Shown here piece after piece: positions 1 through 6,562 of a stretch of 19,461 nt of DNA. Origin of the DNA: DUZB01 sp964407525 (GTDB lineage Bacteria > Desulfobacterota > DSM-4660 > Desulfatiglandales > Desulfatiglandaceae). Numbering within the stretch: the first letter of the stretch is position 1; each line of letters opens with the position of its first letter. The position numbers and the translations under genes were made by a program. The stretch is taken from the NCBI GenBank assembly GCA_964407525.1, contig CAYOWC010000063.1:1-19461 (forward strand), written 5' to 3'. The notes beneath the pieces are model-generated. The model saw only the letters and a list, made by a program, of their open reading frames with translations, had not been told where the DNA came from and did not search any database.

Positions 1-73
1 ACACCTGACACCTGGAATCTGAGCATAGTCTATTCGGCAACTGATAAAATATCACATTAATCCGCGATGAGCC
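1..73. repeat. Right end of a nested palindromic repeat element (copy 1, cut by window edge)
   Basis: Starts with tandem 7-bp units (CCTGACA, CCTGGAA, TCTGAGC) and continues for about 50 bp that align with the right half of the element at 8739-8966, sharing GAGCATRGTCTATTCG, then ATATCAC and the terminus CGCGATGAGCC. Only the right end is inside the window. It lies a few bases beyond the stop codon of the rhodanese gene. Confidence 0.75.
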
Positions 74-80
74 ACTTTTC

Positions 81-881
81 TTACTTCTGTTTCGCTCCTA
101 TACCTGGAGCCAGTTCTCCTGTAGGAATCCTTTTTTCCACAGGAAAGCCTTCTTTCACCCACCTCTCAATTCCCCCTTTTAAAACTCCGACTACTTTATA
201 CCCTTTGGCAATAAGAAATTTTGAGGCGACGGTGGATTGCTTCATGGCCCAGTCCGTAATGATAATGTTTTGATCAGTCGGGATTTCTTTGTACTGATCA
301 AAAAGGAATACCAATGGACACAGAACACTGCCTTTGAGAAAGGAGGGATTCAATTGGAAATTCATGGGGCGTACATCCAGGATATAAAAGGTCTCTCTCT
401 CAAACATCTGCAATAGTTTTTTTGGGGAAAACTTGTTTACCTTAATCTTGTTCCATTCCTGGTTGGCGACCATGGGATAATTAAACATTCGCCATTCAGG
501 GATGCCTCCGAAAAACGCGTATACATTTGTATATCCTTTTTTAACCGCAATCCTTGCGGCTGTTAATGTATAGGGTCACCTTTTTCCCATGCAGTAGAAA
601 ACAAGGGGCGTATCCTTATTTTTTGGGAGTTTATCGGTGATTTTCATTTCAATGATAGGGATATTGATGGACCCGGGGATATGTTGCATATCGAACTCAA
701 TATCGGTAAGCACATGAACCAGAACGGTTCTGCCGTTTTCCATCATGCTTTTGACTTCCGGTGCCGAAACTTGTTCGTAACCTTCCTGATCTGCCCGGGA
801 AAAGCCGATAAAACCAGAGTAAATAAATATTGCAGAGGACAAAATGAAAGCCAGCCTGAATTTTTTAATCGGGTATCGCAT
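81..881 (-). CDS. Exported tandem-rhodanese protein, probable selenoprotein (in-frame UGA = Sec102)
   Basis: Two open segments (881-579 and 575-81) lie in the same frame, separated by a single TGA at 578-576. Read through, the product is 266 aa. Residues 1-30 are a signal peptide (basic start, hydrophobic core, SRA before DQ), so it should act in the periplasm. Domain 1 (about 35-130) ends in the rhodanese pattern FYCMGKR-U-PYT, then GYTNVYAFFGGIPEW; C97 is the canonical catalytic Cys and U102 falls where related rhodaneses have the second Cys of CxGxxC. Domain 2 (about 145-255) has LDVR and GYKVVGVLKGGIERW, but Asp210 replaces its catalytic Cys. AGAGGAGG precedes the ATG. The SECIS-like hairpin right after the UGA supports Sec over a nonsense mutation. 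Likely role: sulfur or selenium transfer, or thiol redox. The alternative, a pseudogene with one nonsense mutation, is less likely because both sides are intact. Confidence 0.85.
543..578 (-). promoter_or_regulatory. UGA Sec codon with bacterial SECIS-like hairpin
   Basis: On the minus strand the UGA (578-576) is followed, after 14 nt, by a 7-bp stem AGCCGCA (561-555) / TGCGGTT (549-543, one G-U pair) closing a 5-nt loop AGGAU (554-550). The apical loop starts 21 nt after the UGA and has G at its second and third positions. This fits the published bacterial SECIS pattern of a short loop with an early G, roughly 16-37 nt past the UGA. The hairpin lies within the coding sequence, as bacterial SECIS elements must. 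Confidence 0.75.
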
Positions 882-913
882 ATTTTACCAGACCTCCTCT
901 CGCGTGAAAATTT

Positions 914-948
914 CAGTAGACAGTAAGCAGTGGGCAGTAAGCAGTCCC
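914..948. repeat. Tandem 7-bp repeat, CAGTAAG family
   Basis: Five consecutive heptamers: CAGTAGA, CAGTAAG, CAGTGGG, CAGTAAG, CAGTCCC. It lies in the gap between mnmA and the rhodanese gene, upstream of the latter's Shine-Dalgarno. It is unrelated in sequence to the GGTGTCA family but has the same period. Confidence 0.8.
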
Positions 949-1044
949 ACACTATCGGGATTTCCGTAAGAGCCTATCGCAAAGGCCAAAAGTTTTTTTT
1001 GACCTGGTCCCATTGAAAAGCAGGAAGGCAGTGTGCGTTTGACC

Positions 1045-1058
1045 GTGAACTGTAAACT
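1045..1058. repeat. Two 7-bp units, GTGAACT/GTAAACT
   Basis: GTGAACT followed directly by GTAAACT, downstream of the mnmA stop. It is short and would be ignored alone; it is listed because the neighbouring intergenic repeats share the 7-bp period. Confidence 0.35.
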
Positions 1059-1069
1059 TTATCCTTTTA

Positions 1070-2131
1070 TCATGACCCGGTGATGACCCCCCCTCCCAGC
1101 ACTTGATCACCATGATAGCACACCAGGGATTGCCCTGGAGTAACCGCCCATTGGGGATCATGAAAAGTAAACCTCACTTGAGAAGGCGACAGGATTTCCA
1201 ATAATCCGGATGCTGCCTTGTGACGATACCGAATCTGTGCCAGTACTTCAATACAATTTTTTTCCGATGGATATTCGAGCCAATGGAAGTCCTCTGCATA
1301 AACAGTTCTTGAATAAAGGTCTTCTTTTCGTGCCACGACGATTTTATTCTCGGGGGCTCTGATCTCCTTTACATAATAGGGCCTTGAAGAGGCGATTCCC
1401 AATCCATGCCTCTGGCCCACGGTGAAGCGATGAACTCCCTTATGCTCCCCCAAAATACCCTCTTCCCTATTTACTATCAGTCCCTGTTCAGCTCTTATGC
1501 CTGTTTGTTGTTCCAGAAAGACGCGATAATCCAGGGTGCCCAAAAAACAGATCTCCTGGCTTTCTTTACTTTTGCAGGAAGGCAGGCCCAAGGCAACGGC
1601 TCGAGTCAAAATTTCATCTTTTGTCATTTCTCCGAGGGGGAACAGACTTCTCGAAAGGACCTGCTGCCCCAGCCTGTGAAGAAAATAGGACTGGTCTTTC
1701 TTGTGATCCCTGCCTCGGAAGAGAGATGTGCGGGAGTTATTCAGATTATTGTGCAGCCTTGCATAATGGCCAGTGGCCAGGTATTCAAGCTGGTTTTCAT
1801 GGATGAAACGGTATAGACCTGCAAATTTGACCAGGGGATTACAGGAAATGCAGGGGTTTGGGGTAAGGCCTTTCATGTAGTTTTGGATGAAAGGGGTCAT
1901 AACCAGGTCTGTAAAGTGTTCTTTGATATCAATGACTTGTAGAGGAATGTTGAGAAATTCCGCGACTGTATTGACCTTCCTGGTTTTTTCTTCCTGGTCG
2001 TGTGAAAGGGAAGGGAGTTCAAAATGAACCCCGTGAATTTTCCATCCCGCCTCCTTCAGGAGGTGAGCTGCCATGGAACTGTCTACGCCGCCGCTCAAAG
2101 CCACTGCCGCTTCAGATGGTTGATGATTCAT
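1070..2131 (-). CDS. mnmA: tRNA-specific 2-thiouridylase MnmA
   Basis: 353 aa, close to the usual MnmA length. It activates U34 of Lys/Glu/Gln tRNAs by adenylation and replaces the 2-oxygen with sulfur in the cytoplasm. The N-terminal PP-loop ATPase motif SGGVDSS is at residues 13-19. NPCISCN (94-100) supplies C94 and C97, with C97 matching the conserved family Cys, and SQEICFLG supplies C195, the partner Cys. ATGHYAR and FTVGQRHGLGI are typical MnmA segments. Having a CxxC plus the ICF cysteine gives a three-Cys set of the kind linked to [4Fe-4S]-dependent tRNA thiolases. The gene ends with a double stop TGA-TAA and starts 15 bp after the ferredoxin gene, so the two are probably cotranscribed. 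Its Shine-Dalgarno is weak (GAAGAAAA). Confidence 0.95.
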   Translation of the reverse strand: MNHQPSEAAVALSGGVDSSMAAHLLKEAGWKIHGVHFELPSLSHDQEEKTRKVNTVAEFLNIPLQVIDIKEHFTDLVMTPFIQNYMKGLTPNPCISCNPLVKFAGLYRFIHENQLEYLATGHYARLHNNLNNSRTSLFRGRDHKKDQSYFLHRLGQQVLSRSLFPLGEMTKDEILTRAVALGLPSCKSKESQEICFLGTLDYRVFLEQQTGIRAEQGLIVNREEGILGEHKGVHRFTVGQRHGLGIASSRPYYVKEIRAPENKIVVARKEDLYSRTVYAEDFHWLEYPSEKNCIEVLAQIRYRHKAASGLLEILSPSQVRFTFHDPQWAVTPGQSLVCYHGDQVLGGGVITGS

Positions 2132-2146
2132 GGTTTTCTTCAGAAA

Positions 2147-2572
2147 TTAATCCAGGAGAACCTTGTTGAATTTGACTTCCATGGCGTGGACGGGGCATGC
2201 GGCAACGCACCACTCACAGGCGCTGCATTGTTCTATGTCGAACAGGACTTCCATCTCCGGTCTTTTGATGTGGAGTGCTCCTGTGGGACAAACCGCTGTG
2301 CAGGCGCCGCATTGGGTGCATGTCTTCTCATTCCTTCTGATATCCTGAGCGATACTTTCAACTTTAACCCCGATTTTTTTCAGATAGCGGACGCCTTCTT
2401 TGAAGTTTTTCCTGTGGCCACTCAGTTGCAGCACCATAAGACCTTCTTTTCTTGGATAGATCACGGCCTTGAGTACGTTAAAAGACAGATCAAAGTCCTT
2501 GACAAGTGCGACCACGATGGGGTCATTGACAATATCTCTTGGAAATCTCAAAGAAACTGTTTTTGAATACAT
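2147..2572 (-). CDS. NIL-domain ferredoxin, 2x[4Fe-4S]
   Basis: 141 aa. Residues 1-75 form a NIL domain (MYSKTVSLRFP, YLKKIGVKVESI), the small ligand-sensing fold also found at the C-terminus of MetN ABC ATPases. Residues 80-135 are a two-cluster ferredoxin with CTQCGACTAVCP and CSACEWCVAACP, each a CxxCxxCxxxCP set. It should be a cytoplasmic electron carrier or an iron-sulfur partner. Related NIL-ferredoxins in methanogens and sulfate reducers are linked to sulfur amino-acid or sulfur-transfer steps. Placement directly upstream of mnmA suggests service to tRNA thiolation, which is inference. CGGAG lies about 10 nt before the ATG. Confidence 0.9.
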   Translation of the reverse strand: MYSKTVSLRFPRDIVNDPIVVALVKDFDLSFNVLKAVIYPRKEGLMVLQLSGHRKNFKEGVRYLKKIGVKVESIAQDIRRNEKTCTQCGACTAVCPTGALHIKRPEMEVLFDIEQCSACEWCVAACPVHAMEVKFNKVLLD

Positions 2573-2588
2573 GATGCCCGACTCCGTA

Positions 2589-2609
2589 TGAATTCTGACT
2601 CCTGAATTC
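2589..2609. repeat. Tandem 7-bp repeat, TGAATTC/TGACTCC family
   Basis: Three heptamers: TGAATTC, TGACTCC, TGAATTC. It is just outside the palindromic element at 2619-2857 and upstream of the ferredoxin gene. It is another unrelated sequence with the same 7-bp period. Confidence 0.55.
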
Positions 2610-2618
2610 TATTTTTTT

Positions 2619-2857
2619 GGTTCATAGCGGATTAAGTTAATATTTTAGGTTTGCTCTCAGAAAAACTTTGTTTAGGTGTCAGGTGTCAGGTGTCAGGAAA
2701 AAATCCTGGTCACATACGACTTATTCGTAATATTACCCGATATTTGCGTATTTAAGAGTCGCAAAGTCGGGATAGTAGGCTCTGAAACCTGACACCCGAA
2801 ACCTGACACCTCGATTCCAAAAAAAGTCGATTCTTGACTTTGAATCCGTGAAGAACC
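2619..2857. repeat. Nested palindromic repeat element (copy 2)
   Basis: Outer inverted termini GGTTCATAGCGGATT (left) and AATCCGTGAAGAACC (right, reverse complement GGTTCTTCACGGATT). Inner inverted arms of 7-bp units: AGGTGTC three times at 2674-2694 against CCTGACACCCGAAACCTGACACCT at 2788-2811. The unique centre is about 90 bp with no coding frame. It fills the 300-bp gap between the ferredoxin and aminotransferase genes. The right half aligns with the left half of copy 3 in inverted orientation. No target-site duplication is evident. Confidence 0.8.
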
Positions 2858-2873
2858 TCTCTTTTATGCTACA

Positions 2874-4052
2874 TTACAGGTTTTTAATGGTTCTTTCAAA
2901 ACCCGGTAAAGATTTTTCAATCACCTGGTCAGAGACACAATAGGCAATTCTGAAATGCCCAGGCCCTCCAAAACCTGTGCCTGGCACGGTCAATATGTTC
3001 TCCTTTTGCAGGGCTGCCACAAAGGCGACGTCATCTTCTATAGGCGCTTTCGGGAACAGGTAAAAGGCGCCTTCCGGTTTGACCAGCTGGTATCCCATAG
3101 ACAACAGGGCATCGCTGAGGGCGTCTCTTTTTTTCTGATACAGGGAAATATCGACACTGTGGTGCAGAAGTTGCGCTATGGCTCTTTGCATGAATGCGGG
3201 TGCGTTGACAAATCCAAGAATGCGGTTGCAGAGGACCATTCCAGCAAGGATCATTCCTTTATCCGACATATCGGGATGCGCCGCTGCGTACCCGATCCGT
3301 TCACCGGGAAGGGAAAGGTCTTTGGAAAAGGATGTCACCACGAAACTTTCCTCGTACACGTTGAAGACACTGGGCACCTCTATGCCGTCGTAAGCAATTT
3401 TCCTGTAGGGTTCGTCGGAAATGAGGTAGATAGGTTGCCCAAACTTATTGCTGAACCGGGTCATGAGTTCGGCAAGCTGTTTCAGGTCATTTTCCCCGTA
3501 AACCTTCCCTGTGGGATTGTTGGGGGAATTGATCAGGATCGCTCTGGTCTTTTCGTTTACCGCTTCGGAGATGGCATCAAAATCAAACGAAAAATCCGGC
3601 TTTGTCTGGACTATTTTCGGTACGCCCTGATGATTGTCCAAATAAAAATTATATTCGACAAAATAGGGCTTCGGAATGATGATCTCTTCTCCCGGGTTGA
3701 GTATGGTTTTCATCACTACGTTCAGTGCGCCGCCGGCCCCCACCGTCATGACGATTTCTTCGGGGCTGAATTTGGCATCGTTGAAACCATTCAGGAAATC
3801 GGCAACGGCTTGTCTTGTCTCCACAAAGCCTGCATTCGGCATGTAGGCGTGCTGTCCGGGTGTGGTATCCCGGGCCAGTTCTTCGAGAACCCTGCCAAGT
3901 TCAGGTGGTGGTTCCAGGTTTGGGTTGCCAAGACTGAAGTCGTACACATTATCCGCACCAAATTCGGCCTTTCTCTTGGCGCCTTCTTCAAACATTTTTC
4001 TTATCCATGATGATTTTTCTATGGATTCACGAATTTTCCGGGAAACGGGCAT
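2874..4052 (-). CDS. PLP-dependent class I/II aminotransferase
   Basis: 392 aa from the ATG chosen here, which has AGGAGG six bases upstream; an upstream ATG (4103) would add 17 residues with no ribosome site. Fold-type I aminotransferase: DFSLGNPNLEPPP near the N-terminus, INSPNNPTGKVY (the NPTG substrate/PLP segment), ISDEPYRKI (Asp and Tyr that contact PLP), SFSKDLSLPGERIGY (Schiff-base Lys), and the C-terminal FRIAYCVS with the carboxylate-binding Arg. It transfers amino groups between an amino acid and a 2-oxo acid in the cytoplasm. The closest named groups are aspartate/aromatic-type enzymes, but specificity cannot be read from sequence alone. It is divergent from the hydroxyacyl-CoA dehydrogenase gene, with the two promoters in the shared gap. 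Confidence 0.92.
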   Translation of the reverse strand: MPVSRKIRESIEKSSWIRKMFEEGAKRKAEFGADNVYDFSLGNPNLEPPPELGRVLEELARDTTPGQHAYMPNAGFVETRQAVADFLNGFNDAKFSPEEIVMTVGAGGALNVVMKTILNPGEEIIIPKPYFVEYNFYLDNHQGVPKIVQTKPDFSFDFDAISEAVNEKTRAILINSPNNPTGKVYGENDLKQLAELMTRFSNKFGQPIYLISDEPYRKIAYDGIEVPSVFNVYEESFVVTSFSKDLSLPGERIGYAAAHPDMSDKGMILAGMVLCNRILGFVNAPAFMQRAIAQLLHHSVDISLYQKKRDALSDALLSMGYQLVKPEGAFYLFPKAPIEDDVAFVAALQKENILTVPGTGFGGPGHFRIAYCVSDQVIEKSLPGFERTIKNL

Positions 4053-4082
4053 GGTCTGTCCTCCTTGAAAGTTGTGTCTTAC

Positions 4083-4110
4083 AGGATAACGTATTGGACA
4101 CACATGTCAA
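4083..4110 (-). promoter_or_regulatory. Sigma-70-type promoter for the aminotransferase gene
   Basis: Minus strand TTGACA (4110-4105), 16-bp spacer, TATCCT (4088-4083). The start site would fall about 25 nt before the start codon, leaving a short leader that contains the AGGAGG. Confidence 0.55.
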
Positions 4111-4113
4111 TAC
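4091..4113. promoter_or_regulatory. Palindrome overlapping the aminotransferase promoter
   Basis: GTATTG (4091-4096), 11-bp centre, CAATAC (4108-4113): perfect 6-bp arms. It covers the -35 and spacer of the minus-strand promoter in the divergent gap, where a repressor dimer would sit. The cognate regulator is not in the window. Confidence 0.35.
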
Positions 4114-4140
4114 AAAAGCGAAACAGAGAAAATGATTTGA

Positions 4141-4170
4141 TTGTATTCCTCTGAATAAATCTGGTAGTAT
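4141..4170 (+). promoter_or_regulatory. Possible sigma-70 promoter for the hydroxyacyl-CoA dehydrogenase gene
   Basis: TTGTAT (4141-4146), 18-bp spacer, TAGTAT (4165-4170). It is moderately conserved and lies about 60 bp before the start codon. Confidence 0.35.
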
Positions 4171-4231
4171 TGTGCCATCGAATGAATCATGTTATCAAGC
4201 CTATACTAATGTCAAAGGGAGGCAACAGAAA

Positions 4232-5188
4232 ATGCATGAGATCAAAACCGTGCTGGTGGTGGGGGCTGGGGTTATGGGACACGGGTTTGCCCAGACCTTT
4301 GCGTACAATGGGTTGAACGTTTTTCTGGTGGACCAAGACCGGGACCTTCTTGACAGGGCCATGGGATGGATACGCGAGAATCTTGATTTTATGGGTGAAC
4401 TGGATCTCCTGGATGCTTTTGGGGTGGCATCCACTCTTGGCCGGATTCAGTGCACCCTCGATCTTGAAGGTTCGGTCAAAAACAGTGATTTTATTCTTGA
4501 AGCTGTTACGGAAGACCTGGGTGTGAAAAAAGAGCTTTTTGAAAAACTGGGAACCTTGACGTCGCCGCAGGTGATTCTTGCTACCAATACATCGTCCTTT
4601 GACATCAATGATCTGGCTGCGGTTACCCGATACCCGGAGCGGGTTTTAGGGACCCACTGGTTTCATCCACCTCCCATTACCCCCGCTGTGGAAATTATTC
4701 CGGCGGATGTTACCAGCAAGGAGTCTGTTGATCGAGCCACGGCTCTGATGAAGCGTATCGGTAAGTTTCCTACCATATGCAAGTCCGCCCCCGGTTTTGT
4801 GGCGAACCGAATCCAGCTTGCCATGGCTGCCGAGGCCCTTGCCATTGTGGGCGAGGGGTTGGCTACACCGGAAGAAGTAGATCGCATCGTGAAATCGAGC
4901 TTTGGCTTTCGATTGAGCGCCTTTGGTCCTTTCGAAATTATGGATCAGGCGGGTCTGGATACCTACCAGGCGGTTTTTGAATATCTCCATGAGAAATTGG
5001 GGCGGGAACAGTTCAACCCTCCCCCTGTCCTCAAAGATCTGGTTGGAAAGGGGAGGTTGGGCCTGAAAAACGGAAAAGGATTTTACGACCATGGAAAAGG
5101 CGCCGCCGATGCGTTGAAACGGAAGCGGGACAAAAGACTCTATGCAAGGCTGGAAATTTTTCGACAGGAAAATGGGGAAGATGGGTAA
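4232..5188 (+). CDS. 3-hydroxyacyl-CoA dehydrogenase
   Basis: 318 aa from the ATG preceded by GGGAGG; the frame is open 20 codons upstream but without a ribosome site. NAD-binding Rossmann motif VVGAGVMGHGFA starts at residue 8. Catalytic set of the family: Ser in TNTSSF, His in THWFHPP, Asn in GFVANRI. The C-terminal dimerisation domain (about 185-290) ends with GKGRLGLKNGKGFYD. The length matches monodomain 3-hydroxybutyryl-CoA dehydrogenases (Hbd/PaaH type). It interconverts 3-hydroxyacyl-CoA and 3-oxoacyl-CoA with NAD, in fatty- or aromatic-acid beta-oxidation or its reverse. No thiolase or enoyl-CoA hydratase is adjacent, so the pathway is open. The lipoprotein gene follows closely. Confidence 0.93.
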   Translation: MHEIKTVLVVGAGVMGHGFAQTFAYNGLNVFLVDQDRDLLDRAMGWIRENLDFMGELDLLDAFGVASTLGRIQCTLDLEGSVKNSDFILEAVTEDLGVKKELFEKLGTLTSPQVILATNTSSFDINDLAAVTRYPERVLGTHWFHPPPITPAVEIIPADVTSKESVDRATALMKRIGKFPTICKSAPGFVANRIQLAMAAEALAIVGEGLATPEEVDRIVKSSFGFRLSAFGPFEIMDQAGLDTYQAVFEYLHEKLGREQFNPPPVLKDLVGKGRLGLKNGKGFYDHGKGAADALKRKRDKRLYARLEIFRQENGEDG

Positions 5189-5222
5189 GTCTTTCTCTTA
5201 TACGTATTCGGGTCTATTTTCT

Positions 5223-5516
5223 ATGAAGCGGACTATTTGCCTGATAGCTCTACTGTTCGTTTCTTATGGATGTGGACCCTTGTACACAAATCCCGGTAAG
5301 ACATCCGACCAATTCGCTGCGGACGATAAAGAATGCAAAGCGGCAGCACTCGAAGTGTGTCCTCCCAAACTGGAATGGAATTCCGGCGAAGAGAGTCTCA
5401 GGCTCCGAATGAGAAGCTCCAGGGAGCGAGATTATCACTGGTGGGATGCCAATCTAAACCAAAGATCTATCGTGTATGACGAATGTCTGAAAACAAAGGG
5501 GTGGAAAAAGAGATAA
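5223..5516 (+). CDS. Small predicted lipoprotein, function unknown
   Basis: 97 aa. MKRTICLIALLFVSYGC is a lipoprotein signal with lipobox VSYGC; Cys17 would be lipidated and the rest displayed in the periplasm. The mature part is hydrophilic with three further cysteines (KECKAAALEVCP and YDECLKTKGW); the Cys-x(n)-KGW ending is common in small envelope lipoproteins of Proteobacteria. The frame extends upstream to 5142, inside the end of the dehydrogenase gene, but this ATG puts the signal peptide at the N-terminus. No strong Shine-Dalgarno is visible, so translation may depend on the upstream gene. It converges on the SDR gene with 15 bp between stops and no clear terminator. Confidence 0.7.
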   Translation: MKRTICLIALLFVSYGCGPLYTNPGKTSDQFAADDKECKAAALEVCPPKLEWNSGEESLRLRMRSSRERDYHWWDANLNQRSIVYDECLKTKGWKKR

Positions 5517-5531
5517 TGGGCATCGAACCCC

Positions 5532-6284
5532 TTACTGCATCGTAAAGCCCCCGTCAACAGCATATACCTGACCGGTGATGTAGGAGGCCTCATCCGAGGC
5601 CAGGAATACAGCCAGCCCGACGATCTCTTCCGGCCGGCCCAACCTTCCGAGCGGGACTTGATAGGTCGTGTACGCCTTGAGGGCGCTTTCCGGAAATACT
5701 CCGAGAGCCGTGTCCGTTTCAATGATCCCGGGGGCGATGGCGTTGACCGTGATGCCCATGGGAGCGCTTTCCCTTGCAAGGGCCTTGGAAAAAGCGATTA
5801 CTCCACCCTTTGCGGCCGAATAGGGGACCATACTGACCGCGCCCACCAGGCCGGACACAGAAGCGATGTTGACGATGGTACCGGTTTTTTTCGGTCGCAT
5901 AACCGCCATGGCGGCCTGACTGCAGAGAAAAACACTCTTGAGATCGAGATTCATGACCTTATCCCAGTCTTCATCCGTGATCAGGGCGAAGGGCTTGATG
6001 GGAAATCCACCGGCATTGTTCACCAGAACGTCGAGATGACCGAACTCTTCGACGGTTTTGGCGACCATTCCCTCCACTTCGGAGCGTTCCATGACGCTGG
6101 CCCGTATTGCGATGGCCTGTCTTCCCATGGCCTGCACTTTCTCTACCGCTTCCAGGGCTGCGTCTTCACTCCGACTGTAATTTATGACGACGTTGGCGCC
6201 TTCCCGTGCCATGGCAAGGGCTATTTCCCGACCGATACCGCGGCTGCTTCCGGTCACCAGGGCTACCTTGTTTTCGAGTCGCAT
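5532..6284 (-). CDS. Short-chain dehydrogenase/reductase, FabG-like
   Basis: 250 aa, the classic SDR length. Cofactor motif TGSSRGIGRE (residues 11-20), NNAGG (about 89-93), catalytic Ser in NIASVSG and YSAAK (Tyr and Lys), and the C-terminal SDR block ASYITGQVYAVDGG. It resembles 3-oxoacyl-ACP/CoA reductases (FabG) or secondary-alcohol dehydrogenases; the acidic-residue pattern for NAD versus NADP is not decisive, though NYSRSED with Arg fits NADPH. It starts immediately after the stop of the lipoyl-domain gene (TAG followed by ATG), with its Shine-Dalgarno (AAGGAGG) inside that gene's end, so the two are translationally linked. It is the last gene of the minus-strand unit. Confidence 0.92.
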   Translation of the reverse strand: MRLENKVALVTGSSRGIGREIALAMAREGANVVINYSRSEDAALEAVEKVQAMGRQAIAIRASVMERSEVEGMVAKTVEEFGHLDVLVNNAGGFPIKPFALITDEDWDKVMNLDLKSVFLCSQAAMAVMRPKKTGTIVNIASVSGLVGAVSMVPYSAAKGGVIAFSKALARESAPMGITVNAIAPGIIETDTALGVFPESALKAYTTYQVPLGRLGRPEEIVGLAVFLASDEASYITGQVYAVDGGFTMQ

Positions 6285-6533
6285 CTATTCCTCCTTGCCG
6301 TCGCTCATGGTTCCCACTACGGTATCCACATCGGCATTTTCGCCTTCGCCGACCAGAATGCTCTTCATGGCGCCTGTGGCAGGTGCGGTGATGTAAAGGG
6401 TGATCTTTTCCGTGGAGGCTTCGGCCAGGTCCTGACCCATTTCCACAGGGTCTCCAGGTTTCCGTATCCATGAAACGATTGTCACCTGGAGCGATCCGTC
6501 TGCCGTTGAAGGTACTACAATATCGTAATCCAT
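6285..6533 (-). CDS. Stand-alone lipoyl-domain carrier protein
   Basis: 82 aa, a single biotinyl/lipoyl fold and nothing else. Segments VPSTADGSLQVTIVSWIRKPGDPVEMGQDLAEASTEK show the E2-type pattern: hydrophobic start, WIRKPGDPV, then the modified-lysine hairpin STEKI with Lys in the position of DKA in E2 proteins, followed by ITAPATGAMKSILVGEGENADV. A pyruvate- or acetoin-dehydrogenase E2 would continue into a catalytic domain, which is absent. lipB lies directly upstream, so lipoate is more likely than biotin. It could be a swinging arm for a split 2-oxoacid dehydrogenase or another lipoate-dependent reaction. It is the middle gene of a tight lipB/lipoyl/SDR block. Confidence 0.85.
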   Translation of the reverse strand: MDYDIVVPSTADGSLQVTIVSWIRKPGDPVEMGQDLAEASTEKITLYITAPATGAMKSILVGEGENADVDTVVGTMSDGKEE

Positions 6534-6562
6534 TTCTTTTTGTTCCTCGGGTATGATTTTGT

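Noticed and set aside
576..578. TGA as a nonsense mutation or frameshift making the rhodanese a pseudogene
   Set aside because: Both sides are in the same frame with full conservation of rhodanese motifs, and a SECIS-like hairpin follows at the right distance; Sec is the simpler reading, though a pseudogene is not formally excluded.
1070..1072. TGA at the end of mnmA as a second Sec codon
   Set aside because: The next codon is TAA, the protein already has full family length, and no hairpin follows.
2674..2811. CRISPR array
   Set aside because: Units are 7 bp and directly adjacent with no spacers, and the two sets are inverted, not direct; no cas genes are present.
2955..4010. 351-codon open frame on the plus strand
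   Set aside because: Antisense shadow of the aminotransferase gene; no recognisable domain and no ribosome site.
5517..5531. Shared terminator between the lipoprotein and SDR genes
   Set aside because: The 15-bp gap has no inverted repeat or T-run.
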